NCBI GenBank assembly: GCA_016704465.1 | Contig: JADJAD010000015.1 | Span: 62,001-126,000 of the forward strand | Length of the DNA stretch: 64,000 nucleotides | Direction of reading: 5' to 3' | From: Gemmatimonadota bacterium | GTDB taxonomy: Bacteria > Gemmatimonadota > Gemmatimonadetes > Gemmatimonadales > Gemmatimonadaceae | Shown: piece by piece, positions 19,348 through 27,923 of the stretch | How positions within the stretch are numbered: the first letter of the stretch is position 1 | Layout: every line of letters begins with the position of its first letter | Position numbers and translations under genes: made by a program | Notes under the pieces: generated by a model | Told to the model about the DNA's origin: nothing | Seen by the model: the letters and a program-made list of their open reading frames with translations, nothing else | Databases searched by the model: none

Positions 19348-20916
19348 CTACTTCCGGTAATCCAGCGCCGGCTTCTCCCGGTCCAGCCGCGTCTTGTACA
19401 CGAAGTCGGGCCCGCGCCGCTGGTCGAACTCGGCGCGGGCCTTCGTGATGAGCGCCGGATCGGTGAACAGGTCCATCGCCGTCAGCGACATGGTCTTGGC
19501 CGCGACCATCATCCCCTTGGCGCCGATCGGCGTTCCGCCGGCTGCAACCGCCTGCCACGAGTGCGCCGCGGTGCCCGGCACCCAGGTCGCCGCCGACATC
19601 GATACGGTCGGCACTGCCCACGACACGTCGCCCATGTCGGTCGACGCCGCGTCCACCTGCCCCCCGACGAAGGGCATCACCCGGGCCGCATCGTCGATCG
19701 GCGGGACGGGCGCCTCCAGCGTGGTGCGAAGCTGCTCGGCGAAGGCGCGATCCTCGGCGGTGTACTTCACGCCGCCCACGCGCTCGAGGTTGCGTTGCTG
19801 CACGCGGGCCAGCACCTCGTTCGGCAGGATGTTGTAGACGGCGCCGATCGTCTCGTGCTCGACCGTTGTCCCCGTCCCCATCGCCGCTCCCTTGGCCGCA
19901 GAGAGCATACGCTCCCAGATCTGGTCCAGCACCCGCATGTCGCTCTGGCGGGCGTAGAAGAAGACCTCGGCGAAGTCGGGGACAACGTTAGGCGCCCGTC
20001 CGCCATTGGTGATCACGTAGTGGATGCGCGTGTCTGACGGCACGTGCTCGCGCATCATGTTGACCATGTAGTTCATCGACTCGACGCCGTCCAGCGCCGA
20101 ACGTCCCTTGTCGGGCGCCATCGCAGCGTGGGCAGAGACGCCGCGGAAGCGGAACTTGGCCGAGATGTTGGCGAGGGTGCTGTTGGCGTCGGCGAGGTTG
20201 CGGTCACCGGGGTGCCAGGAGACGACCGCATCTACATCCTTGAACAAGCCGGCGCGCACCATGAACACCTTGCCCGAGCCTCCTTCCTCGGCCGGCGTGC
20301 CGTAAAAGCGAAGGGTGCCGGGGATCTTGTTGGCGACCATCCATTCCTTCACGGCGATCGCCGATGCGGTGGACGCAGTGCCGAACAGGTGGTGCCCGCA
20401 CCCGTGCCCGGCCCCTCCCTCGGAGATCGGCTTCTTGGCCGGCGTGGCGTCCTGCGATAGCCCGGGGAGCGCGTCGAACTCGCCGACGATCGCGATAACC
20501 GGCTTACCGCTTCCAAACGTCGCGGTGAAGGCGGTGGGCGCGCCGGCCACGCCGACATCGAGCGCGAAGCCGGCCGTCTTCAGTTCCTGTTGGAGCAGCG
20601 CGCTCGACTGCACCTCCTGGTAGCCGACCTCGGCGAAGCCCCAGATCTGCTGGGCGACGCCGGCGTAGTGACCGGCCCGGGCTTCGAGCGCTGCGAGCAC
20701 CTTCGCGCCGGCGGGAGACGCCGAGACGGGGGCGCGCTGCGCGGTGAGTGGGGTGCTGGCGACGAGCAGCGCCGCAAGCGTCGCGATGGCGGCGTGAGGT
20801 GCCGCGGACGACGCTCGTGACCACGACGCAGACGAGGCAGCAGGCAAAGCAGCAGGCAAAGCAGCAGGCAAAGCAGCAGGCAAAGCAGCAGGCGAAGCAG
20901 CGAGCGAGGTGTGCAT
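19348..20916 (-). CDS. Secreted M20 amidohydrolase, AbgB-like
   Basis: 522 residues. ATG 20916 starts a long N-terminal region containing a fivefold LPAA repeat, followed by a hydrophobic stretch (IATLAALLVASTPLTA). The catalytic domain has the M20D amidohydrolase pattern: AEVGYQEVQSS, IVGEFDALPGLSQ, GAGHGCGHHLFGTAS (metal ligands), GTPAEEGGSGK (catalytic Glu region), and SWAVPTVSM near the C terminus. It is closest in style to p-aminobenzoyl-glutamate hydrolase subunit B. It probably hydrolyses an amide bond in a folate breakdown product or N-acyl amino acid outside the cytoplasm. The open frame continues upstream of 20916 into what looks like the displaced C-terminal frame of the Uma2 gene. 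Confidence 0.88.
   Translation of the reverse strand: MHTSLAASPAALPAALPAALPAALPAASSASWSRASSAAPHAAIATLAALLVASTPLTAQRAPVSASPAGAKVLAALEARAGHYAGVAQQIWGFAEVGYQEVQSSALLQQELKTAGFALDVGVAGAPTAFTATFGSGKPVIAIVGEFDALPGLSQDATPAKKPISEGGAGHGCGHHLFGTASTASAIAVKEWMVANKIPGTLRFYGTPAEEGGSGKVFMVRAGLFKDVDAVVSWHPGDRNLADANSTLANISAKFRFRGVSAHAAMAPDKGRSALDGVESMNYMVNMMREHVPSDTRIHYVITNGGRAPNVVPDFAEVFFYARQSDMRVLDQIWERMLSAAKGAAMGTGTTVEHETIGAVYNILPNEVLARVQQRNLERVGGVKYTAEDRAFAEQLRTTLEAPVPPIDDAARVMPFVGGQVDAASTDMGDVSWAVPTVSMSAATWVPGTAAHSWQAVAAGGTPIGAKGMMVAAKTMSLTAMDLFTDPALITKARAEFDQRRGPDFVYKTRLDREKPALDYRK
20837..20896. repeat. 12-bp tandem repeat, five copies
   Basis: GCAGCAGGCAAA repeated five times in tandem, the last copy with one change (GCAGGCGAA). 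It lies in frame inside the amidohydrolase signal region and encodes Leu-Pro-Ala-Ala repeats on the minus strand. Being a multiple of three, copy-number change would lengthen the leader without breaking the frame. Confidence 0.9.
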
Positions 20917-21128
20917 CTGACGGGGGGCGCGGTGGGAGTGGGGCATCGCCTCGAAACGGCGGGCACCGCGACCTGGCGCCCCCACGTCCGATCGGCCAAC
21001 GGCTGGAATATGCCGCATTCCCCGCCGACCCACACTCCCACCCGAACACCCCGCCCGCCCGTCGCGCCGGACTCCCGACGAATCGCGACTCGGTCCGCTA
21101 TTCCCCATCGCCTCGCGAAACAGCGCGA

Positions 21129-21671
21129 TCAGGTCGATGTCGAGCGCCGGGATCGTCGCCGCCGGGCGCGCCATGCAAGCTGCTCCGCGACGATCTCTGG
21201 TCGCTCCTCGTCCCGACGCCACCGTTCGACCACGCGCGCCTCGGCATCGACGATCCAGTACTCATCGACCGACTCCGCCATGTAAATCGCACGCTTCGTG
21301 CGCCGGTCGTGGCGCGCGGTCGAGGGCGAGAGGACCTCCACCGCGAGCAGCAGGTGCTGCACCTCCTCCCATCGCTCCGGGGCCCGCCCCTCGACGTGCG
21401 GCACGACGAAGAGGTCGGGCTGCAGCAGCCGTCGCGACGAGAACTCGACATCGGCCGGCGCGCAGATCGCCCGGCCGAGCGTGTGGCGCCGCAGATACTC
21501 CTGCAACGCGCGCTGCAACAGGAAGGCCACATCCTGGTGCCGCCAGCTCGGCGCCGGCGTCACCGCCAACACCCCATCCAGCACCTCGTAGCGGTTGCCG
21601 TCGTCCGGCAGCGCTCGGGCACGCTCGGCGGTCCACTCCTCGGCCAGCGGCATGAAGACACGGTACGCCAT
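21129..21671 (-). CDS. Uma2 family endonuclease, C terminus frameshifted
   Basis: A Uma2/DUF820 restriction-endonuclease-fold protein. Motifs: NRYEVLDGVLAVTPAPSWRHQ, the PADVEFS strand, LLQPDLFVVPHVEG, and VEVLSPSTARHDRRTKRAIY with the PD-(D/E)xK-type core (D, E, K), then YWIVDAEARVVERWR. After QLAWR the frame degenerates to a run of Arg and Ser, whereas another frame continues with PAATIPALDIDLIALFREA, the expected Uma2 C-terminal strand. One base is therefore missing or extra near 21170-21190. ATG 21671 begins at MAYRVFMPLAEEW. Uma2 proteins are numerous in Cyanobacteria and other soil bacteria; their biological role is not settled. Confidence 0.8.
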   Translation of the reverse strand: MAYRVFMPLAEEWTAERARALPDDGNRYEVLDGVLAVTPAPSWRHQDVAFLLQRALQEYLRRHTLGRAICAPADVEFSSRRLLQPDLFVVPHVEGRAPERWEEVQHLLLAVEVLSPSTARHDRRTKRAIYMAESVDEYWIVDAEARVVERWRRDEERPEIVAEQLAWRARRRRSRRSTST

Positions 21672-21892
21672 GCTCGGCGATCCTCGCAAGAGGGCATGGA
21701 GGGAGCCTAACGCTCGGCGCTCCCCCCACGTTGATCATTTGAACGCAGCACCCACCGTTTCACCGCAAGGCCCGACGAACCTTCCCGACCGCCACGACCG
21801 GCGGTAGGATCCCGTGTGGCGCAGCCGCCGACCGGCCTCAGCCCCTGCCGCGAGTCCAGACCGTGACGAATCTCCCCGACCCAACCCCGCCC

Positions 21893-23284
21893 ATGCTCCG
21901 TCCAACGTTGACCCTCAGCGTCGCGGCCGCCGCGCTGGCGCTGTCCACATTGGCCGCCCCGCTCGCCGCCCAGGGCGACACCCTGCTGCGCCGCTCCGTC
22001 CCCGTGCGCCGGGATTCCGTGGCCGCGGCCATTCCCGCCTGGTCGGAGCAGATCCGCGTGCGCGAGGGATGGCTCGTGAAGCGGCACGCCATGCTGCTGG
22101 ACATGATGCGCCGGCACGACGTGCAGATGTGGGTCGTGGTGAACGAGGAGTTCCACAACGACCCGCTGTCGGAGTTCATCGCGCCACCGCGCCCATACAC
22201 CGGCAACCGCGACTTCTTCATCTTCGTCGACACCGGCGGCCCCGCCCTCAAGAAGGTCGCCGTCACCGGCTACTCCGAGGACAACCTCAAGCGCTTCTTC
22301 GACTCGCCCGACGAGCCCAAGCCGATCACCATCGTCCTCCCCGAGCTGTTCGACCGATACCAGCCGAAGCGGGTGGCGTTAGGCTTCGGCGGCAAGCGCG
22401 GCGTGACGCGGTCGCTCACCCGCGACACGTACGTGGACCTGTACAACATGCTCGGTCCCACGGGGCAGCCGCGCATCGTGAGCGCTGCCGACCTGATCGA
22501 GGAGTACCTCGACACGCGCATTCCCGAGGAGATGGAGTACTACACCCGCGCCGTGCGGCTGACGGAGTCGCTGGCGAAGCGTGCGCTGTCCAACGAGGTC
22601 ATCACCCCCGGTCGCACCACCGTGGGCGACGTGCGCAACTGGCTGTACGACGCCATGTGGGCGGCCGGCGTGCGCACCTGGTTCCAGCAGGACCTGCGCG
22701 TGCAGCGGCGCGGACAGACCAAGGCGTCGTCGCGCGGCTTCCTCGCCGTCGCCGCCGAGAGCACCGTGATCCGACGGGGAGACGTCGTGCACCTCGACTT
22801 CGGCATCTCGGTCATGGGCTTCGATACCGACTGGCAGAAGATGGCGTACGTGCTGCGCGAGGGAGAGCGCGACGTGCCCGCCGGGTTCAAGGCGGCGATG
22901 AAGAACAGCAACACGCTGCAGGACGCCCTCATGAAGACCTACTCGCGCCCCGGCGCGCTCGTCTCCGACGTCTACGACTCGACCATGGCCGACATGAAGC
23001 GCCGAGGCATCACCGCTACGATCTACTCGCACCCCATCGGCAACCAGGGGCACGGCCTGGGCGCTGGGATCGACTTCCGATCGGCACAACGCCCCGAGCT
23101 CGGCGCCACCGGCAAGCGGCTGCGCAAGGGATCGTACATCTCGATCGAGCTCAACACGCGCACCCCCGTGGCCGAGTGGGACGGGCAGGAGGTCTTCGTG
23201 ATGTTCGAGGACGACGCCCACCTGACCGATGACGGGTGGGTCTTCTTCAGGCCGAGGCAGGAGTCATGGTACCTGGTGCGATAG
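21893..23284 (+). CDS. Secreted M24 family metallopeptidase (aminopeptidase P-like)
   Basis: 463 residues from ATG 21893 (signal MLRPTLTLSVAAAALALSTL, cleavage near LAAQ). The N-terminal creatinase-like domain carries MWVVVNEEFHNDPLSEFIAP. The pita-bread catalytic domain has DVVHLDFGISVMGFDTDWQ (two metal-binding Asp), SHPIGNQGHGLG (His), YISIELNTRTP (Glu) and VMFEDDAHLTDDG (final Glu), so the dinuclear metal site looks intact. It probably cleaves Xaa-Pro dipeptides or peptides in the periplasm. A clear paralogue lies at 27.9-29.4 kb on the other strand. The DoxX-like gene starts 7 bp downstream, implying one transcript. Confidence 0.9.
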   Translation: MLRPTLTLSVAAAALALSTLAAPLAAQGDTLLRRSVPVRRDSVAAAIPAWSEQIRVREGWLVKRHAMLLDMMRRHDVQMWVVVNEEFHNDPLSEFIAPPRPYTGNRDFFIFVDTGGPALKKVAVTGYSEDNLKRFFDSPDEPKPITIVLPELFDRYQPKRVALGFGGKRGVTRSLTRDTYVDLYNMLGPTGQPRIVSAADLIEEYLDTRIPEEMEYYTRAVRLTESLAKRALSNEVITPGRTTVGDVRNWLYDAMWAAGVRTWFQQDLRVQRRGQTKASSRGFLAVAAESTVIRRGDVVHLDFGISVMGFDTDWQKMAYVLREGERDVPAGFKAAMKNSNTLQDALMKTYSRPGALVSDVYDSTMADMKRRGITATIYSHPIGNQGHGLGAGIDFRSAQRPELGATGKRLRKGSYISIELNTRTPVAEWDGQEVFVMFEDDAHLTDDGWVFFRPRQESWYLVR

Positions 23285-23291
23285 GTCGGTG

Positions 23292-24626
23292 ATGGAAGCT
23301 GGAGGAATGATGGTGGGCGCGACGACAGCGTCTTCACCGGCCTGGCCGCAGTGGCAGCGCATCGCCTTCCGGTTCTGCGCCATCTATTTCACGCTGCAGA
23401 TCGCTCCGTGGAACTGGGTGGCGCGGGTGCCGGGGCTTCAAGGCATCACCGCGCCGTACAACCGGTTGCTCGACTGGAGCGTGCACGCAGCCAACGCACG
23501 GGTCTTCCACGTGCGCGAGACGCTGGTGCTGCCTAACGGGAGCGGTGACACCTCCTGGGCCTGGTCCCAGCTGTGGCTCTTCCTCTCCATCGCCGCGCTC
23601 GGCGCGGCGGTGTGGAGCGTGCTCGACCGGCGGCGCCCCAACTACGCGCGGGCCGGCTACTGGCTGCGTACCGTGGTGCGCTACTACATCGCGACCTTCG
23701 CCCTCAGCTACGGGATCATCAAGATCTTCGCCCTGCAGATGACCTTCCCGTCGCTGAGCCAGCTGGCGACGCCGTTGGGTGACCTGCTCCCGATGCGGCT
23801 GTCGTGGCTGTTCATCGGCTACTCGGTGCCGTACCAGGTCTTCTCGGGCGTGATGGAGACCGCGGCCGGCCTCCTGCTCCTGCCGCGACGGACCGTCACC
23901 CTCGGGCTCTTCGCGGCGACCGGTGCGTTCCTCAACGTCGTGATGATCAACCTGAGCTACGACGTTCCCGTCAAGCTCTTCGCTTCGCACCTGCTGCTGG
24001 CCTGTCTCTTCCTGCTGGCGCAGGACGCCCCGCGCCTGCTCCCCTTCCTGGCGCTCAACCGCGGCGCAGGCCCGACCACGCTGTACGAGCCGCCGTTCGA
24101 CGGTCCGCGCCAGCGCTACGCGCGCGTCGCGTCCAAGGCGGCGATCATCATCCTGATCCTCGTCCTGCCGGCCTACGCCAGCTGGCAGCGCTTCCGCGCC
24201 GCCGCCACCCAGGTCGCGGCGATTCCGCTCGGCGTCGGGGTGTACGACGTGCGCCTGTTCGTCGTGAATGGCGACACCGTTCCGCCGTTGCCGGCCGACA
24301 CCCTGCGGTGGCGCGACGTGATTATCGATAACGCCACTGCCGGGAGCGTCGGGACAACCGACGCGCTGTTCTGGCAGCGCTATCGTCGGGGACACTTCCG
24401 CTACAAGGCCGATACTGCGAGCAAGACGCTGGCGGTCTGGCGCACCTCGTTCCTGCTCGACAGCACGCACGCCTTCTCCGCGCGCTACGAGCTGCCCGAT
24501 CGCGAGACCGCGCGGTTGTGGACGACGATCCGTGGTGATTCGGTGTATGTGGAGCTCGCGCGCACCGATCGCAAGTTTCAGCTGGCGGAGCGCCAGTTTC
24601 ACTGGCTGTCGGAGTGGAACCGGTAG
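23292..24626 (+). CDS. DoxX-like polytopic membrane protein
   Basis: About 444 residues. Hydrophobic helices include IAFRFCAIYFTLQIAPW, LWLFLSIAALGAAVWSVL, YYIATFALSYGIIKIFALQM, VMETAAGLLLLPRRTVTLG and LLLACLFLLAQDAPRLL. The KIFALQM...SQLATPLGDL and GVMETAAGLLL pattern resembles DoxX-like/DoxD membrane proteins. A C-terminal soluble region of roughly 130 residues follows the last helix (AAIIILILVLPAYASW). The start is ambiguous between ATG 23292, 23307 and 23310; GGAGG at 23301-23305 favours 23310. It follows the M24 peptidase after 7 bp, so co-transcription is likely. Function unknown. Confidence 0.75.
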   Translation: MEAGGMMVGATTASSPAWPQWQRIAFRFCAIYFTLQIAPWNWVARVPGLQGITAPYNRLLDWSVHAANARVFHVRETLVLPNGSGDTSWAWSQLWLFLSIAALGAAVWSVLDRRRPNYARAGYWLRTVVRYYIATFALSYGIIKIFALQMTFPSLSQLATPLGDLLPMRLSWLFIGYSVPYQVFSGVMETAAGLLLLPRRTVTLGLFAATGAFLNVVMINLSYDVPVKLFASHLLLACLFLLAQDAPRLLPFLALNRGAGPTTLYEPPFDGPRQRYARVASKAAIIILILVLPAYASWQRFRAAATQVAAIPLGVGVYDVRLFVVNGDTVPPLPADTLRWRDVIIDNATAGSVGTTDALFWQRYRRGHFRYKADTASKTLAVWRTSFLLDSTHAFSARYELPDRETARLWTTIRGDSVYVELARTDRKFQLAERQFHWLSEWNR

Positions 24627-24658
24627 GCGAGGCAGACGGCGGACGTGAGGGAGGGCTC

Positions 24659-24714
24659 GGGAGGTGCGCGGGAGGTGCGCGGGAGGTGCGCGGGAGGTGC
24701 GCCGGGAGGTGCGC
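24659..24714. repeat. 11-bp tandem repeat, five copies
   Basis: GGGAGGTGCGC repeated five times, with one extra C between copies four and five. It sits in the 159-bp gap between the DoxX-like gene and the Ser/Thr kinase, about 70 bp before the kinase start. It could affect the kinase promoter or leader; 11 bp is close to one helical turn. Confidence 0.9.
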
Positions 24715-24785
24715 CTCGTTTCCCGGCGCGCTATCGTTGACCAGCGTTGCGCCGTTGCCCCAAAGCGTCAAGGACGAATCCGCTG

Positions 24786-26840
24786 ATGACGTCATTCGGG
24801 AAGTACCAGGTGGTGGAGCAGATTGGGCAGGGGGGCTTCGGGCGCGTCTACCGCGGCTGGGATCCGGTGCTCAAGCGCGAGGTGGCGATCAAGGTCATCT
24901 CGCTCTCGGCGCCGCAGGCCCGCGAGCGCTTCGTGCGCGAGGCCGAGATCGCCGCCAACCTGCGGCATCCGCACATCGTTACCGTCTTCGACTACGGCGA
25001 GCAGGACGGACAGCCGTACCTGGTGCAGGAGTTCCTCCCCGGGTGGGACCTGGAGGAATTGATCCACACCGGGGTTGCCGGCGACCTGCGTACCCGGGTG
25101 AACTTCCTGATTCAGGCGGCCGATGCGTTGCGCTACGCCCACTCGCGCGGTGTGGTGCACCGCGACGTGAAGCCGGGCAACCTGAGGGTGCAGGCCGACG
25201 GAACGCTCCGGGTGATGGACTTCGGCATCGCCAAGCTGCTCGACGCTGGCGCGGACCTCACCGCTACGGGGATGAGCATCGGGACGTCGGGCTACCTCGC
25301 ACCCGAGCAGTTGGAAGGGCTTCCGATCGATCACCGCGCCGACATCTTCTCGTTCGGCGTCGTTGCCTACGAGTTGATCACCGGGGCCAAGCCGTTCGCC
25401 GGCGAGACGATCACCACGGTCCTGTACCGGATCCTGCATGAGGAGCCGGCCGCCATCGCGACCCTCGCCCCCGGCACGCCGACTCGCCTGATCGCCTGCG
25501 TGGAGCGCTGCCTGCGCAAGCGGCGCGAGGATCGCTACAACGACCTGGGCGAAGTGGTGACGGAGTTGCGCTCGCTGACGGTGGAACTGGACGCGTCGGC
25601 CGGCGGCCTCTCGCCGTCGCCCCTGACATCAGCGACGACTGCGCCGTTGTCTCCCGCAGCATCGTCGGTCCCGTCCGTGCACTCGGCGACGCAGGGCGCC
25701 GCACCGCCGCAGGCGCTCCCCACCTCGCCGTCCACGCCAGGTTCGGCCACCAAGGCGTTCGGCACGGTGTCACCCGCGCCGCTGAACCTCCCGGCGAGCA
25801 TTCCCGCGAGCATTCCCTCGAAAATCCCCGCGAACCTCCCGGCCGCTCCAGTCTTGCCCGTGGGCGAGGGCGTGAGGAGCCGGGTGTCGCTCGGGGGGGC
25901 GCTGATGGTCACGACGGTGGTCGTGATCGTCGCCTCATCGCTCGCCTTCTACTTTCGGGCCCGCAGCAAGGATGGAGCGTCGGCGTCCATGGCCGTCGCA
26001 ACGACCACTGCGGTGGACTCGGTGCCCGACTCCGTGCGCGATTCCGTGCCAGGTTCCGCGAGCGCCGGTGTCGCAGGCGTCGACACCGAGGACACACTCG
26101 CCTCGGGCGACACGCTCGCACCGCGCGCCGCGTCAGTTGCCTCCCTCGATTCGATCGCGCAGGGAGCGACGCCGACCGGTGCCGCGCCAAGGGTGTCGTC
26201 CCAACCGGCGACCGCGGCTACCACGCAACCGTCTGCTGCCGCCGAGCGTGCTCCCGCGCGCACCGGCGCGTCGACCGATCGCGTCGCGGCGGAGCGTGCC
26301 CCTGGTGACCGCGTCTCCACGGAACGCCCGACCTCCGAAGACGCAGAACCGTCCGGCGTGGCCATCGACCCGAATCGCGTCGTCATCCTGCTGCGCGGGG
26401 CGAGCCCGGCGGCGGTGGAACTCGCCGAGCATACGTTTGTCTCCGATCTCACCGCGCGCGGGCGCCAGGTGGTGGGGCGCGACGACCTCGCCAATTCCCG
26501 GGCGAGCGGTGCGGCGCGGCGTGTTGCAGCTGGCGCCGACGCCCGCACCATTGCCGCCATCGGCCGCGGCGCCGGAGCGGGTGCCGTCTTCGTCGGCACG
26601 CTCACGGTCGACGCGACGGAGGCGATCGCCGGGATCATCACCGGGAGCGCGGTGCTCGACGGGCGACTCTACGACGGGACCACCGGGGCGATGCTGGCGG
26701 CCGAACGCTTTCAGGTGGGCGCGGGCGGCACGCCGGGGCGTGCAGGATCGAGCGCACTCGACGCGATCAGTCAGGCCGCCGAATCGGTCACGCGTCAGGC
26801 CGTGCGGGTCATCCTGCAGCGCACGGGTTCCAATCGCTGA
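24786..26840 (+). CDS. Transmembrane Ser/Thr protein kinase with CsgG-like C-terminal domain
   Basis: 684 residues from ATG 24786. The kinase domain (1-275) is complete: glycine loop IGQGGFGRVYRG, VAIKVI lysine, HRDVKPGNL catalytic loop, MDFGIAKLLD, SGYLAPEQLEG, and a Pknb-style ending. A Ser/Pro/Ala-rich linker leads to one transmembrane helix (LMVTTVVVIVASSLAFYF, about residues 373-390), then another low-complexity stretch. The C-terminal region (about 520-680) reads NRVVILLRGASPAAVELAEH, RTIAAIGRGAGAGAVFVGTL and LDGRLYDGTTGAMLAAERF. Its order of strands and helices matches the CsgG protein encoded next door, so I infer a CsgG/TolB-N-like sensor domain outside the membrane. It converges with that CsgG gene, 12 bp apart. 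Confidence 0.9.
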   Translation: MTSFGKYQVVEQIGQGGFGRVYRGWDPVLKREVAIKVISLSAPQARERFVREAEIAANLRHPHIVTVFDYGEQDGQPYLVQEFLPGWDLEELIHTGVAGDLRTRVNFLIQAADALRYAHSRGVVHRDVKPGNLRVQADGTLRVMDFGIAKLLDAGADLTATGMSIGTSGYLAPEQLEGLPIDHRADIFSFGVVAYELITGAKPFAGETITTVLYRILHEEPAAIATLAPGTPTRLIACVERCLRKRREDRYNDLGEVVTELRSLTVELDASAGGLSPSPLTSATTAPLSPAASSVPSVHSATQGAAPPQALPTSPSTPGSATKAFGTVSPAPLNLPASIPASIPSKIPANLPAAPVLPVGEGVRSRVSLGGALMVTTVVVIVASSLAFYFRARSKDGASASMAVATTTAVDSVPDSVRDSVPGSASAGVAGVDTEDTLASGDTLAPRAASVASLDSIAQGATPTGAAPRVSSQPATAATTQPSAAAERAPARTGASTDRVAAERAPGDRVSTERPTSEDAEPSGVAIDPNRVVILLRGASPAAVELAEHTFVSDLTARGRQVVGRDDLANSRASGAARRVAAGADARTIAAIGRGAGAGAVFVGTLTVDATEAIAGIITGSAVLDGRLYDGTTGAMLAAERFQVGAGGTPGRAGSSALDAISQAAESVTRQAVRVILQRTGSNR

Positions 26841-26852
26841 TGGGCGCGGGGC

Positions 26853-27746
26853 TCAGGGGACGGGGCGGAGCCGGTCGCCGTCCTTCGCGATCCCCTTCAC
26901 CACCTTGCCGATCGCCGACTGCGACAGCACCCGGGTCACTTCTAGCGTGCCGACGGCCTCGGTCACTTCATCGAGCACCTTGCCGCTGGCGTCGGTGATC
27001 CGGTCAATGACCCGCACCACCTCGAATCGCTGTCCGACCTTGATCCCGGTGTTCTGCCCGCGATCGATGTAGAAATCGGCCCCTCGCACGCCCACGACCT
27101 GTGCCATGGGCTCGGCGACCGCGAGGGTGGCGAGTTGGGCCTTCTGGCTGCGGACCTGCTTGACGGCTTCCTCGATCGCCGGCCGCAGCGCCTCCTGCGC
27201 CGTCCCGGCATCCATGTCGCGCTCGAAGTTGTAATCCTTGAACGCGGCCCCGCCGAAGCGCTTTTTCCCCGTTCCCTTGGCGGTCAGGACGATCTCGCCG
27301 GTGGTGGTGTTGATCACGCGCGCGTCCACGATGCTCTCGGCCTCAGTGTAGCTCGCGGCCAGTCGGCCGATGCCCGCCGACTTGCGGTCGAGGGAGAACT
27401 GGGTGATGGAGCCGACGACGACCGCCTGCGCGCCGATCAGTCGCCCGATCCGGGCCGCCGTGTTGGCATCGACCGCGCCGCTCATGCCCAGCTTCTGCTC
27501 CGTGAGCAACGCCTCGATCTGGCGGCGCTCGATCACGGCAAACTCACCGGTGCCCACCAGCTGCGTGGTGAACTCGTCGGCGGCGGCGTAGCCGAGACGG
27601 CTGCCGAAGATGCTCGACGTGGTGTTGTTCTCGAACGCGAGCACGGCGAGTCGTGGCTTCGACTGGGCGTGGCCCGTGCTCGCCGCGGCCGCCACGGCGA
27701 AAGCCATCGACAGGACCGCGCATGTGGCGCGCGATACGATATGCAT
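26853..27746 (-). CDS. CsgG family secreted protein
   Basis: 297 residues from ATG 27746 with signal MHIVSRATCAVLSMAFAVAA. The CsgG core is clear: PRLAVLAFENNTTSSIFG, YAAADEFTTQLVGTGEFAVI, ERRQIEALLTEQKLG, ARIGRLIGAQAVVVGSITQF, VDARVINTTTGEIVLTAKG. No lipobox Cys is present, so it is probably a periplasmic member rather than the curli outer-membrane pore. The C-terminal third (after QKAQLATLAVAEP) forms a small beta domain with IDRGQNTGIKVGQRFEVVRV, a pattern often found at the end of such proteins. Its immediate neighbour, the kinase, carries a related-looking domain; the two may act on the same envelope target. Confidence 0.88.
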   Translation of the reverse strand: MHIVSRATCAVLSMAFAVAAAASTGHAQSKPRLAVLAFENNTTSSIFGSRLGYAAADEFTTQLVGTGEFAVIERRQIEALLTEQKLGMSGAVDANTAARIGRLIGAQAVVVGSITQFSLDRKSAGIGRLAASYTEAESIVDARVINTTTGEIVLTAKGTGKKRFGGAAFKDYNFERDMDAGTAQEALRPAIEEAVKQVRSQKAQLATLAVAEPMAQVVGVRGADFYIDRGQNTGIKVGQRFEVVRVIDRITDASGKVLDEVTEAVGTLEVTRVLSQSAIGKVVKGIAKDGDRLRPVP

Positions 27747-27923
27747 ACCAGCTCTCTCCGTGAGAATCGAATCTCCGTGGCGTGGCGACGATGCCGCCCG
27801 GTCGTGCTGCGAAGCACGGCGCCGCCTGTCCCGTCCCGCGCCCTCCGCGTTGCCGCGTCGCAATCATGACGCGCAGCCATCAGGAATGTCTCCGAGTATC
27901 CGGCCGCGCGCCAGCGACGCCGG

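Noticed and set aside
21814..23232. Plus-strand open frame overlapping the first M24 gene
   Set aside because: Arg-rich, no motifs; the overlapping frame has a signal peptide and all M24 metal ligands.
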